NCBI GenBank assembly: GCA_016720805.1
Contig: JADKJZ010000003.1
Coordinates: 62,001-126,000 of the forward strand
Direction of reading: 5' to 3'
Length of the DNA stretch: 64,000 nt
From: Gemmatimonadota bacterium
GTDB lineage: Bacteria > Gemmatimonadota > Gemmatimonadetes > Gemmatimonadales > GWC2-71-9
Below the pieces are notes generated by a model. That model was given only the letters and a program-made list of their open reading frames with translations. It was not told where the DNA came from and ran no database searches. Both the position numbers and the translations under genes were made by a program. Below are positions 43,162-52,561 of the stretch, piece by piece; within the stretch, counting starts at the first letter, position 1, and every line of letters starts with the position of its first letter.

Positions 43162-46100
43162 ATGAAGATTTCGGACGTATCCATCTCCCGACCCGTACTG
43201 GCCACGATGGGCTCCCTCGCCCTCGTGCTCTTCGGCGTGCTCGGCTACCTGCGCCTGCCGGTGCGAGAACTCCCCGACATCGACCCGCCGATCGTCTCCG
43301 TGGAGACCTCGCTGCGGGGGGCCAATCCCCGGGTGATGGAGTCGTCGGTCACGGACGTGCTCGAGGAGGAGCTGAGCACCGCCGAGGGGATCCGGACGCT
43401 GACCTCGTCGAGCAACGAGCAGCGCAGCAGCGTCCGGCTGGAATTCGGTCTCTCGCGCGATGTCGAATCGGCGGCGCAGGACGTCCGCGACCTGGTGAGT
43501 CGGGTGCGCGGTCGTCTCCCCGAGGACGTGGACGAGCCGGTCGTCGCCAAGCAGGACGCCGATGCGCGTCCCTTCTACTATCTGGCCCTGACCTCGACCA
43601 CGCTCGACCTGCTGCAGCTCAACGACGTCGCCGACCGGATCGTCAAGCAGCGGCTGCAGACGATTCCCGGCGTGGCGCGCGCGCAGATCCAGGGCGAGCG
43701 TCGCTACGCGATGAAGATCTGGCTCGACCAGAATGCGCTCACGGCGCGGTCGCTCACGGTGCAGGACGTCGCGGCCGCGATTCGGGCGCGCAACGTCGAG
43801 GTGCCGGCGGGCCGGATCGAGTCCTCGCAGCGCGAGTTCACGGTGCGCTCGCTCGGCGAGTTGCGCACGCCGAATGAATTCTCCGACCTCGTGGTCTCCA
43901 GTCAGGGCGGCGTCCTCACCAAGCTGCGTGACGTCGGCCGCGTGGAGCTCGGGCCCGCCAATGACCGCTCCGCGCTGCGCTTCGACCAGACGCCCGGCAT
44001 CGGCCTCGGCGTGATCCGCCAGTCGAAGGCCAATGTCATCGAGGTCTCCAAGGCGATCCAGGCCGCGCTGCCCTCGATCCAGGCCGCACTGCCGCCCGGC
44101 GTGAAGCTGGTGCAGGCATTCGACCAGTCGGTCTTCGTCGAGCGATCGATCCGCGACGCCCAGCGCACGCTGATCGAGGCGGCGCTCCTGGTCGTGGTCA
44201 TCATCTTCCTCTTCCTGCGCAACCTCCGGGCGACGATCATCCCCGCCTTCGCCATTCCCGCCTCGATCATCGCGACGTTCGCCGTGATGTCGGCACTCGG
44301 CTTCTCGATCAACAACTTCACCCTGCTGGCGCTCACCATCGCCATCGGCATCGTCGTCGACGACGCGATCATCGTGCTGGAGAACGCCTATCGCCACCAG
44401 GAAGAGCTCGGCAAGTCGCCGGAGCAGGCGGCGCGCGATGGCACCCGCGAGATCGGATTCGCCGTGGTGGCGACAACCGCCTCGCTGATGGCGGTCTTCG
44501 TCCCGCTCGCCTTCCTCAAGGGCAACACCGGCAAGCTCTTCAACGAGTTCGGCATCGCGGTCGCGGGCTCGGTCTTCATCTCGGGCTTCGTGGCGCTCAC
44601 GCTGACGCCGATGCTCTGCGCCAAGCTGCTCAAGGTGCCGCCGAGTCATGGCCGGATGTACCAGATGTTGGAGCGCGGCTTCGACAGCCTCGCGACCGGC
44701 TATGCGCGGGTCCTGGGCCGCTCGTTGCGCCATCCGCTCACGGTGGTGGTGGGGATGCTGGCGCTGGTGGTCGGCGCGGCGCTGGTCTTCCAGACCCTCA
44801 AGCGCGAGTTCATTCCGGCGGACGACCGGGGCGTGGTCAACATCAACATCGTCGGCCCCGAGGGCGCGACGCTGCAGTACACCGACGGCTACCAGAAGCA
44901 GGTCGAGGCGATTCTCGCCACGGTGCCCGAAGTGAACTCCGTCTTCTCGGTCATCGGCCGCGGCGGTTCGCCGAACGGCGGCTTCGTCGTCGCGCGACTC
45001 AAGTACTGGGAGGACCGCGAGCGGAACATCGAGGAGATCATCGCCGAGCTGCGGCCGAAGTTCGCGGCGATCGCCGGCGTGCAGATCTTCGCCTCCAACC
45101 CGTCGGCGATCGGCGGCTTCGGTTCGCCGGTGCAGTTCATCGTGCGTCACCCGGACTATGACTCGCTGCTGGTGGCCAACGAGCGACTGATCGCGGCCGC
45201 GCGCCAGGTCCCGGGCCTGGTCAACGTCGACACCGACCTCAAGAACAACAAGCCGGAACTGACGATCGCCTACGATCGCGACCGGGCCGACGACCTCGGC
45301 GTGCCGATCGGCGACGTGGCCACGACGCTGCAGTCGATGCTCGGCGGCACCCGCGTCTCGACCTTTACGCGCGACTCGCGCATCTACGACGTCTTCCTCC
45401 AGCTCGACGCCGCCCACCGCACCACGCCGCAGGACATGGACCAGCTCTTCGTGCGCGGGCGCAACGGGCAGCTGGTGCGCGTGGATGCCCTCGCGTCGAT
45501 CACCGAGACCACCGGCCCGCGCGGCATTGCCCACTACGAGCGGGTGCGGGCCTTCACCCTCTCCGCCTCGCTCGCGCCGACCCTCGCCCTCGGCGACGCG
45601 ATCGATTCGCTCACCGCCATCGCGACGGCCCAGCTGCCGGCCAACACCACGATTGCCCTCGGCGGCGACGCCCGGGAACTGAGCGAGAGCGGCAACGAGC
45701 TGCTGCTCGCCTTCGGCCTCGCGATCCTGGTGGTGTTCATGGTGCTGGCCTCGCAGTTCGAGTCGGTGGTGCATCCGTTCACCGTGCTCATGGCGGTGCC
45801 GCTGGCGGTGATCGGCGCGATCTTCACGCTGAAGCTCGCCGGGGCCACCATCAACCTCTACTCGCAGATCGGCATGATCCTGCTGGTCGGGCTGGTCACC
45901 AAGAACTCGATCCTGCTGGTGGAGTATGCCAACCAGCTCCGGGCCAAGGGGATGGAAGTGGTGGATGCGATGCTCGAGGCGGGGCGGATCCGGCTGCGAC
46001 CGATCCTGATGACCTCGGTGGCGACGATCATGGGCGCGATCCCGATCGCCCTCGGCTCCGGTGCCGGCGCCACCGCGCGCCGTCCGCTGGGGTACGCCAT

Positions 46101-46239
46101 CGTCGGCGGCATCGCCTTCTCGACCGTGCTGACGCTCTTCGTGGTGCCGGTGGTCTGGATGCTGGCCGAGCGGGGGCTGGCGCATCGACGCGCCAGCCGG
46201 GAAGCCACCGCCGAGTTCGCCTCGGTGGAGGCCCCGTGA
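43162..46239 (+). CDS. RND-family efflux pump, inner-membrane transporter
   Basis: Proton-driven multidrug-type exporter (hydrophobe/amphiphile RND class), 1025 residues. The first helix carries RPVLATMGSLALVLFGVLGYL; large periplasmic loops separate helices 1-2 and 7-8. The proton-relay Asp pair is in IAIGIVVDDAIIVLENAYRH (near 393-412). The C-terminal half has LASQFESVVHPFTVL, MILLVGLVTKNSILLVEYANQL and RLRPILMTSVATIMG. It is the first of three genes whose starts overlap preceding stops: pump, outer-membrane channel, adaptor. This order differs from the usual adaptor-first arrangement. Confidence 0.95.
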   Translation: MKISDVSISRPVLATMGSLALVLFGVLGYLRLPVRELPDIDPPIVSVETSLRGANPRVMESSVTDVLEEELSTAEGIRTLTSSSNEQRSSVRLEFGLSRDVESAAQDVRDLVSRVRGRLPEDVDEPVVAKQDADARPFYYLALTSTTLDLLQLNDVADRIVKQRLQTIPGVARAQIQGERRYAMKIWLDQNALTARSLTVQDVAAAIRARNVEVPAGRIESSQREFTVRSLGELRTPNEFSDLVVSSQGGVLTKLRDVGRVELGPANDRSALRFDQTPGIGLGVIRQSKANVIEVSKAIQAALPSIQAALPPGVKLVQAFDQSVFVERSIRDAQRTLIEAALLVVVIIFLFLRNLRATIIPAFAIPASIIATFAVMSALGFSINNFTLLALTIAIGIVVDDAIIVLENAYRHQEELGKSPEQAARDGTREIGFAVVATTASLMAVFVPLAFLKGNTGKLFNEFGIAVAGSVFISGFVALTLTPMLCAKLLKVPPSHGRMYQMLERGFDSLATGYARVLGRSLRHPLTVVVGMLALVVGAALVFQTLKREFIPADDRGVVNINIVGPEGATLQYTDGYQKQVEAILATVPEVNSVFSVIGRGGSPNGGFVVARLKYWEDRERNIEEIIAELRPKFAAIAGVQIFASNPSAIGGFGSPVQFIVRHPDYDSLLVANERLIAAARQVPGLVNVDTDLKNNKPELTIAYDRDRADDLGVPIGDVATTLQSMLGGTRVSTFTRDSRIYDVFLQLDAAHRTTPQDMDQLFVRGRNGQLVRVDALASITETTGPRGIAHYERVRAFTLSASLAPTLALGDAIDSLTAIATAQLPANTTIALGGDARELSESGNELLLAFGLAILVVFMVLASQFESVVHPFTVLMAVPLAVIGAIFTLKLAGATINLYSQIGMILLVGLVTKNSILLVEYANQLRAKGMEVVDAMLEAGRIRLRPILMTSVATIMGAIPIALGSGAGATARRPLGYAIVGGIAFSTVLTLFVVPVVWMLAERGLAHRRASREATAEFASVEAP

Positions 46240-47528
46240 TCGCCGCCCTCCACCTGCTCGCCACGCTGACGATGGCGCCGGTCGACACCCTGCCGGTGGT
46301 GACGCTGCGTGATGCGCTCCGCGAGGCGGTGCGGCTCGATCCGACGTGGGTGCAGTCGGCCGGCCTGGTCGACAACGCCGAATGGGCCCGCAAGGCGGCG
46401 CTGCTGGTGTTCGTGCTGCCGACGATCAACGCCACCGCCGACTACTCCGAGCTCTCGACCCAGCAGTTCAACATCGGCACCGGCCGCGCGGCGAACGCCA
46501 CCGGCCGCGCCTCGATCGATGCCCGCTACGAGCTCTTCACCGGCGGGCGCAAGCTCTTCGGCGCGCGGCAGGCGAGTGCCGACCTCGAGACGGCGCGGGC
46601 CGGCGAGCTCGCGCAACGCTACGAGACCGCGCTCAACGTGGAGCGCGACTATTACGATGTGCTCGGTGCCCGCGAACTGCTCGACGTGGCGCGTGACCGG
46701 GCCGCCCGCGCGGCCGAACAGTTCGGCACGGCGCGCGCCCGCGTGACCAGCGGTGCCACGGTGCCGTCCGATTCACTGCAGGTCCTGCTGGAACAGCAGC
46801 GCGCCGAGGCCGAGGTGTTGCGGCGGGAGGCCGCGTTGACCGTGGCACGGCTGCAGCTCGGGCGGCGGATCGGGCGGGCCGTGCCGGTGGATGCGGCCCC
46901 GATCGATTCGACCACCCCTGCCGCGCTCGCGATCACGCTCGATGAAGCGGTCACGCGGGCGGTGGAGCAGGGACCGGCGTGGCGCGAGGCGCGGTCGGCC
47001 GAAAAGTCGAGCGAGGCCCAGATTCGCGTGCGCCAGGCCAGCTACCTGCCGTCGGTCACGCTGACGGCATCGCTCGGCAAGTTCGACGACAAGTTCTTCC
47101 CGACCCTCACCAATCGGCGCAGCATCGGCTTCTCGATTGCGCTGCCGATCTGGGATGGTGGCCAGCGCGAGCTGGCGATCCAGCGCCTCAAGACCAACCG
47201 CACCGTGGCCCGCGCCATCCGCGAGGACCTCGAGCGCTCGGCGCGGCGCGACGTGACCGAGGCGTACACCGGCTACGACGTCTCGCGTCGGGCGCTCGAC
47301 CTGGCGCACGCCGGAGTCGGCGTCGCCACCGAGATTCTTCGGGTGCAGAATGCACGCTACCGCGCCGGTGCTGCCACGGTGCTCGAACTGCTGGATGCGC
47401 AGGCCCAGCTGGTGCAGGCGCAGGCCGACCTGGTCCAGGCGCGCTACGCGGTTCGCCTGGCGCGCGCCTCGCTCGAGGTCATCCTCGGGCAACGATTGAC
47501 CCCAGATTCCGATCGGAGCATTCCGTGA
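46236..47528 (+). CDS. TolC-family outer-membrane efflux protein
   Basis: Outer-membrane channel partner of the RND pump, 430 residues, with two repeats of long alpha-helical hairpins (VTLRDALREAVRLDPTWVQS and ITLDEAVTRAVEQGPAWREA begin the repeats). IDARYELFTGGRKLFGARQA and FSIALPIWDGGQRELAI are the strand/turn motifs. GTG start overlapping the pump stop; the signal peptide is short (MIAALHLLATLTMA). The adaptor gene overlaps its end. Confidence 0.92.
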   Translation: MIAALHLLATLTMAPVDTLPVVTLRDALREAVRLDPTWVQSAGLVDNAEWARKAALLVFVLPTINATADYSELSTQQFNIGTGRAANATGRASIDARYELFTGGRKLFGARQASADLETARAGELAQRYETALNVERDYYDVLGARELLDVARDRAARAAEQFGTARARVTSGATVPSDSLQVLLEQQRAEAEVLRREAALTVARLQLGRRIGRAVPVDAAPIDSTTPAALAITLDEAVTRAVEQGPAWREARSAEKSSEAQIRVRQASYLPSVTLTASLGKFDDKFFPTLTNRRSIGFSIALPIWDGGQRELAIQRLKTNRTVARAIREDLERSARRDVTEAYTGYDVSRRALDLAHAGVGVATEILRVQNARYRAGAATVLELLDAQAQLVQAQADLVQARYAVRLARASLEVILGQRLTPDSDRSIP

Positions 47529-48601
47529 GCCGTCGTCCCGTGATTGGATGTGCCCTGCTGCTCCTCGCCGCCTGCGGCGGCGCCGAACCGAAGGACGCCA
47601 AGGGCGGCGGCGGTGGCCGGGGTGGCGCGCAGGTGCTGCCGGTCGAGGTGAGTGCCGCCTTCACCGACACCGTGATCGATGCGATCATCGCCACCGGGCA
47701 AGTCGAGGCGATGCAGCGCATCGAGCTGCGTCCCGACATCGAAGGGCGCGTCGTCGACATCCTCGCCCGCGAAGGCGCCACCGTCGGTGTCGGCACGCCG
47801 CTGCTCAAGATCGACGATGCCGAACTCAAGGCGCAGGTGGCCCGTGCCACCGCCGACCGCGATCTCGCCAAACAGGCCCTCGAGCGGACCCGCCTCTTGT
47901 TGGCGGAGAAGGCGGCGGCGCCGGCCGATCTGGAGCGCGCCGAGGCGTCGTCCCGCGCGGCCACCGCATCGCTCGACCTGCTGGCACTGCGTCTGGAGCG
48001 GACCGTGGTCCGTGCCCCGTTCGCCGGCGTGGTCGGGCAGCGGCTGGTCTCGATGGGCGACTTCGTCAACAGCCAATCGCGGCTGCTCACGCTGCAGACC
48101 GTCTCGCCGGCCCGCATCAACTTTGCCGTGCCGGAGCGCTACGCGGCCGAGTTGAAGATGGGGCAGGAGGTCACCTTCCAGGTGGCGTCGTTGCCGGGGA
48201 AGACGTTCACGGCGCGCGTCGACTTCGTCGACCCGGTGGTCACGCTGCCGGGGCGCACCATCACGGTGAAGGCGATCACCGCCAACAGCGGTGGCACGCT
48301 CCAACCGGGGATGTTCCTCGAGGCACGGCTCGCGACCGCGATGCGTGCGAATGCCGTGGTGGTCCCGGAGGAATCGATCGTGCCGACCGCCGGGGCGACG
48401 TACATCTGGGTGCAGCAGGACAGCACGGTCACGCGTCGCGAAGTCGAACTCGGCGTGCGCTCCCCCGGCTTCGTCGAGATTCGCCGCGGGATCGAAGTCG
48501 GGGACCGTGTCGTCGTGGGTGGGCTCGAGCGGCTGGTCGAGGGGGTGACCGTCAAGGCCACCACCGTCGAGCGGCGGCCGAAAGGCGCGCGCGAAGGGTG
48601 A
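47525..48601 (+). CDS. RND periplasmic adaptor (membrane fusion) lipoprotein
   Basis: Links the pump to the outer-membrane channel; 358 residues. Lipoprotein signal RPVIGCALLLLAACGG. Barrel-sandwich hybrid/lipoyl halves (GQVEAMQRIELRPDIEGRV and RTVVRAPFAGVVGQRLVSMG) flank a coiled-coil hairpin (RATADRDLAKQALERTRLLL). Beta-barrel and membrane-proximal domains follow (GTLQPGMFLEARLAT, IEVGDRVVVGGLERLVEG). GTG start overlaps the channel stop; its own stop overlaps the next GTG. Confidence 0.93.
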   Translation: MSRRPVIGCALLLLAACGGAEPKDAKGGGGGRGGAQVLPVEVSAAFTDTVIDAIIATGQVEAMQRIELRPDIEGRVVDILAREGATVGVGTPLLKIDDAELKAQVARATADRDLAKQALERTRLLLAEKAAAPADLERAEASSRAATASLDLLALRLERTVVRAPFAGVVGQRLVSMGDFVNSQSRLLTLQTVSPARINFAVPERYAAELKMGQEVTFQVASLPGKTFTARVDFVDPVVTLPGRTITVKAITANSGGTLQPGMFLEARLATAMRANAVVVPEESIVPTAGATYIWVQQDSTVTRREVELGVRSPGFVEIRRGIEVGDRVVVGGLERLVEGVTVKATTVERRPKGAREG

Positions 48602-50472
48602 CCATCCGCGCGGCGGCCGCTGCCTTCTGGCTGGTGCCGGCCGCGCTCGGCGCGCAGGAGAGTGCCACGCGCTGGGCGGTGCAACTGCGCACCGCCGCCG
48701 GCGTGGAGTTCGCCGACCTGCGGCTTGATGGTGCTCGCAGCCGCCTCCTGCTCGAATCGCACGACTCGGTCTTCTTCCCGCTCACCAATCTGCAGCGCAC
48801 CGGCAATCACCTCTCCTTCGGTGTCGGCGCGCTTGGCCTGCGTGCCGAGCTCGATGTTGATGGCGATGGCGCGGTGATGTCGGGCCGCCTGCGCTACGCC
48901 GATGGCGGCGGGGCCTCCTGGGAGGGCGAGCTGATCCGCCCCGGGACGGTGCGCTGGCCGGTGCGACCGCGGGTGCGCGTGCGTCAGCTCGCCGTCGGCA
49001 CCCGCGCCAACGCCACGGTGATCCCCGCCGCGTGGGCTGCCGCGCTGTCGGACTCCATGACCCTCGAGCGCGAGTACGCCGAGTTGGTGCGGCGGACCGG
49101 CCTCCCGGTGGTGCGCGGTGGTGAGCGGGTGAATCGTTCCCGCGCGATGGCACTCGGTGCCGATGAGGCGACGCGCGCCGCGGTTCGCCGTCAACTGCAG
49201 GCGATCAGTGGGAGTGTCGCCAACGACAGCACCTTCCAGCGGCTCTTCCTGGTCCGCGGTGCTGGCATCGTCATCGATGTGCACGAACGCGCCGAGGCGT
49301 TCGCGGCGAGCCGTGATCCGAGCTACCGCCACGCCGCGGCGTTGCGCGCGCTCCGGGGCGGTGCTCCCGATCAGGGTGACGCCGACCTCGCCCGGTTGCG
49401 CGAGGCGGCCTACGCCCTCTGGCCCGCGTGGGAACGTGGCGATTCGCTGTTGCGGCAACGCGTCGCGGCCCTGGCCGTCACCGACAGCGAAGCATCGCGC
49501 TCGCTGACGGCGCTGCTCGACGGCTACATCTCGGCCGTTCCCTGGTGGCGCGAGGCCGTGGGCTGGTTGCTCACGCACCCGTGGCTCGAGACTGCCGGGG
49601 TGAGGCAGGCGCCGGCGCAGCTCGTGGCCGCGTTCTGGGGGCGCAGCGTCCTGCCGCCCCCGAAGCTCGTGACCGAGTGGCTCGGCGGCTTCGAGGCGAT
49701 GCCGCTGGTGTCTGGCGATCGCCTCGCGCGGACCCTGGTCGAACCGGCGAATGCGTCCGCTCGTGAGTGGCTGCCGGCGGGGCGCCTCGAGGCGCTCACG
49801 GCATGGTTCGCCCTGACCTGGTCCGACACGCTCACGTTGTCGGCCGCGGGTGGCGACGTCGCCCTTCTCCCGCCATCCCGTGTGCCGGGCCTCAAGACGC
49901 TGCTGGCGACGGCAGACGGGATCCGCATCGACCCGGGCATCATGCCGCTGCTGGCGGTGGCGACGGTCATCCACGAGTGGCACCACGTTCTCGCGGCCGT
50001 CACCCGGCTCGAGGGGAAGGGGGTCTCGCGTGCCGACGGGTCGACCGTCGCCCGCCTGCTCGAGGACGATCCCTGGCTGGCCGAGGGGTTCGCCGAGTGG
50101 GCCACCGAGGAGACGCTGCGTCCCGCCGCAGTGTCGACGCCTCTCCTGCTGCTGCTCGACGCCGAGAAGCGGATGGCGCTCTGGGGCGGGATGAGCGAGG
50201 ATCCCCACGCGCTCGGCTACCGCCTGGTCCGCTCGGCGGCGGCACGCCTTCCGGTGGCGACGCGGCGGAGTACCTTCGTCTCGCGACTGCACGACCCGAC
50301 CGCCGTCGCCCGACTCGCTAACTTCCCCGCCGGCGCGCGCGGTGCGCCGCTGCTGCTGCGACGGCCGGTGACGGCCGCGGTGGTGCCCGAAATCACCTTG
50401 ACCTGGGATGCCGGCGTGGCCGATGCCGTGGCTCGTCGACTCCTCTTTCCACCCTACCCTCCGGAGCACTGA
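48598..50472 (+). CDS. secreted HExxH metallopeptidase-like protein
   Basis: 624 residues, signal AAAAFWLVPAALGAQ. The N-terminal ~120 residues are beta-rich. A zinc motif TVIHEWHHVLAAV lies near 457-469, and LAEGFAEWATEE about 35-40 residues later provides the third ligand Glu, as in gluzincins. No named family is recognised. GTG start overlaps the adaptor stop, and the M14 gene overlaps its own stop, so it belongs to the efflux operon by position. A periplasmic peptidase role is inferred from the motif and signal only. Confidence 0.75.
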   Translation: MTIRAAAAAFWLVPAALGAQESATRWAVQLRTAAGVEFADLRLDGARSRLLLESHDSVFFPLTNLQRTGNHLSFGVGALGLRAELDVDGDGAVMSGRLRYADGGGASWEGELIRPGTVRWPVRPRVRVRQLAVGTRANATVIPAAWAAALSDSMTLEREYAELVRRTGLPVVRGGERVNRSRAMALGADEATRAAVRRQLQAISGSVANDSTFQRLFLVRGAGIVIDVHERAEAFAASRDPSYRHAAALRALRGGAPDQGDADLARLREAAYALWPAWERGDSLLRQRVAALAVTDSEASRSLTALLDGYISAVPWWREAVGWLLTHPWLETAGVRQAPAQLVAAFWGRSVLPPPKLVTEWLGGFEAMPLVSGDRLARTLVEPANASAREWLPAGRLEALTAWFALTWSDTLTLSAAGGDVALLPPSRVPGLKTLLATADGIRIDPGIMPLLAVATVIHEWHHVLAAVTRLEGKGVSRADGSTVARLLEDDPWLAEGFAEWATEETLRPAAVSTPLLLLLDAEKRMALWGGMSEDPHALGYRLVRSAAARLPVATRRSTFVSRLHDPTAVARLANFPAGARGAPLLLRRPVTAAVVPEITLTWDAGVADAVARRLLFPPYPPEH

Positions 50473-52055
50473 TGGCTCGCCCGCTTTCCTGGCTCGCTGG
50501 TGTCGCCCTGCTGGCCGCCACGCCACTCGCTGCGCAGCAGACCGTTCCCGAGCGCACGGCCGGGGAGCGGACGTCGAGTCACGCCGAGGTGCTGGCCTTC
50601 CTCGACTCGCTGGCGAACCGTGGTGCCGCGATCCGCGTTGGCACCCTCGGTGAGTCGCCGCAGGGTCGCCGGATCCCCTACGTCGTCGCGGCACGCCCGA
50701 TGGTCGCCGACCCCGCCGAGGCGAAGCGCAGCGGCAAGCCGGTCTTCTACATCCAGGGCAACATCCACGCGGGTGAGGTCGAGGGGAAGGAAGCGGTGCA
50801 GCGGCTGCTGCGTGATCTCACCCTCGGCCCGCTCACCAAGCTGCTCGACAGCGTGATCGTGGTCTGGGTGCCGATCTACAACAGCGATGGCAACGACGCC
50901 TTCGGCTCGGGGGATCGCAACCGTCCGGGGCAGAATGGTCCCGCGATCGTCGGCCTGCGTGCCAACGGGCAGGGGCTCGACCTCAACCGCGACTATGTCA
51001 AGCAGGAAGCGCCGGAGACGCGCGGCTCGCTGGCGCTGGTGGCGGCGTGGGACCCCGATGTCTGGATGGATCTGCACACCACCAACGGCTCCTACCACGG
51101 CTACAATCTCACGTGGGCGCCGGGGCTCAATCCGAACCAGACGCCGGCCAACAGCTGGCTGCAGGACAAGGCGCTCCCCGACATCCGCAAGCGCGTCCGC
51201 GATCGCCACAAGTTCGAGACCTTCCCCTACGGCAACTTCCGCAACCAGCATCCCGACTCGCTGGTGCTCGGCTGGGACACCTATGAGTCCTACGCGCGCT
51301 ACGGCAGCAACCTGATGGGGATGTCGCGGATCTCGATCCTCTCCGAGGCGTACAGCAACGATCCGCTGCTGAAGCGGATCGATGCCACCTACGCGTTCGT
51401 GCTCGAGTCGATGCGCTACATGGTCGAGAAGCAGGCCGACCTGCGCCGGGTGATGGCGGCGACGATTGCCGCGCGTCCCGACTCCGTCGCGGTGCGCAGC
51501 GCCTTCGCGCCGCCGCGCATGGACACCGTCATTGCCGAGCTCACCAGGCAGGGTGAGGGGAACGGTGGCTTCGCGCGGCGTCAGCGCACCGGCGAGATGA
51601 AGAAGGTGTTCATGCCCGTGGTCGACCGCTTCGTCGCCACCCGCCGCGAGGCGATTCCGGCGGCGTACGTGCTCGACGCGCAGTGGACCGAGATCGTGAC
51701 GTTGTTGCGTCGACAGGGCATCGTGGTGGAGAAGCTCACCCAGCCATGGGTCGGCCAGAGCGCGCGCTTCCAGATCGACTCGGCCGTGGTCGCCGCGCGC
51801 CCGTTCGAGGGGCATCGGGCCATGAAGGTCGACGGCAAGTGGCTCGCGCCGGCGGCCGACTCGCTCCCGGCCGGCAGCTACATCATCCCGACCAACCAGC
51901 GCTTCGGGATGCTGGCGGCCTTCCTGCTCGAGCCGGCGTCGGAAGACGGCTACACCACCTGGAACTCCTTTGACCGCGCGGTTCGTGCCCGGGCGAGCCA
52001 TCCGGTGCGCCGGTTGGCGGCGGTGCCGAGCGTGCCCCGCGCGCTGGTGCCGTGA
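50472..52055 (+). CDS. secreted M14 zinc carboxypeptidase
   Basis: Carboxypeptidase-A-type enzyme of 527 residues, signal SWLAGVALLAATPLAAQ. Zinc ligands: GNIHAGEVEGKEA (His and Glu, near 98-103) and WMDLHTTNGSYHGY (His). Substrate residues: LDLNRDYVKQEAPETR. Catalytic Glu in ISILSEAYSND. About 150 further residues follow the catalytic part. Overlaps the HExxH gene by one base (TGATG). Probably trims peptides in the periplasm or outside. Confidence 0.9.
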   Translation: MARPLSWLAGVALLAATPLAAQQTVPERTAGERTSSHAEVLAFLDSLANRGAAIRVGTLGESPQGRRIPYVVAARPMVADPAEAKRSGKPVFYIQGNIHAGEVEGKEAVQRLLRDLTLGPLTKLLDSVIVVWVPIYNSDGNDAFGSGDRNRPGQNGPAIVGLRANGQGLDLNRDYVKQEAPETRGSLALVAAWDPDVWMDLHTTNGSYHGYNLTWAPGLNPNQTPANSWLQDKALPDIRKRVRDRHKFETFPYGNFRNQHPDSLVLGWDTYESYARYGSNLMGMSRISILSEAYSNDPLLKRIDATYAFVLESMRYMVEKQADLRRVMAATIAARPDSVAVRSAFAPPRMDTVIAELTRQGEGNGGFARRQRTGEMKKVFMPVVDRFVATRREAIPAAYVLDAQWTEIVTLLRRQGIVVEKLTQPWVGQSARFQIDSAVVAARPFEGHRAMKVDGKWLAPAADSLPAGSYIIPTNQRFGMLAAFLLEPASEDGYTTWNSFDRAVRARASHPVRRLAAVPSVPRALVP

Positions 52056-52531
52056 CCTCCGCAGCACTACGGATGCTCCAACCGGGGGACAAGGCACCAG
52101 ATTTCACGACGCTCGATGCCGAGGGGAAGTCGGTGGCCCTCTCGGCGCTGCGGGGCCAGCGGGTGGTGCTTTATTTCTACCCGAAGGACGATACCTCCGA
52201 TTGCACCGAGCAGGCGTGCGGCTTCCGCGATGCCTGGCGGAAGCTCCGCCGGCGAGGCACCACGGTGCTCGGGGTGTCGCGGGACGACGTGAAGGCGCAC
52301 CGGAAGTTCGCGGCGAAGCACGCGTTGCCCTTTCCGCTGCTGGCCGATGACGAGCATGCCATCGCGCAGGCCTACGGCGTTTGGGTCGAGAAGTCGATGT
52401 ATGGCAAGAAGTATTTCGGGATCGCACGCACCACGTTCGTGATCGACGCCGAGGGCGTCATCACCCACGTGTTCGAGAAGGTGAAGGTGACCGGGCATGC
52501 CGAGGCGGTCCTGGCAGCGCTCGATGACTGA
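52052..52531 (+). CDS. bcp: Bcp-type peroxiredoxin
   Basis: Thiol peroxidase that reduces hydroperoxides; cytoplasmic, ~159 residues. Peroxidatic Cys in FYPKDDTSDCTEQACGF, with a second Cys five residues later, the atypical 2-Cys arrangement of Bcp. Start motif MLQPGDKAPDFTTLD and the end TTFVIDAEGVITHVFEKVKV are typical. GTG 52052 overlaps the M14 stop; ATG 52073 would start exactly at the family N-terminus and is an equal candidate. Confidence 0.92.
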   Translation: MTSAALRMLQPGDKAPDFTTLDAEGKSVALSALRGQRVVLYFYPKDDTSDCTEQACGFRDAWRKLRRRGTTVLGVSRDDVKAHRKFAAKHALPFPLLADDEHAIAQAYGVWVEKSMYGKKYFGIARTTFVIDAEGVITHVFEKVKVTGHAEAVLAALDD

Positions 52532-52561
52532 CTGCTCTTTTCACGCACCACGAGGTTTCCC

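Noticed and set aside
43069..46185. 1038-residue open frame antisense to the RND pump
   Set aside because: Product is almost all Arg, His, Asp and Gly, a GC-skew shadow of the pump gene.
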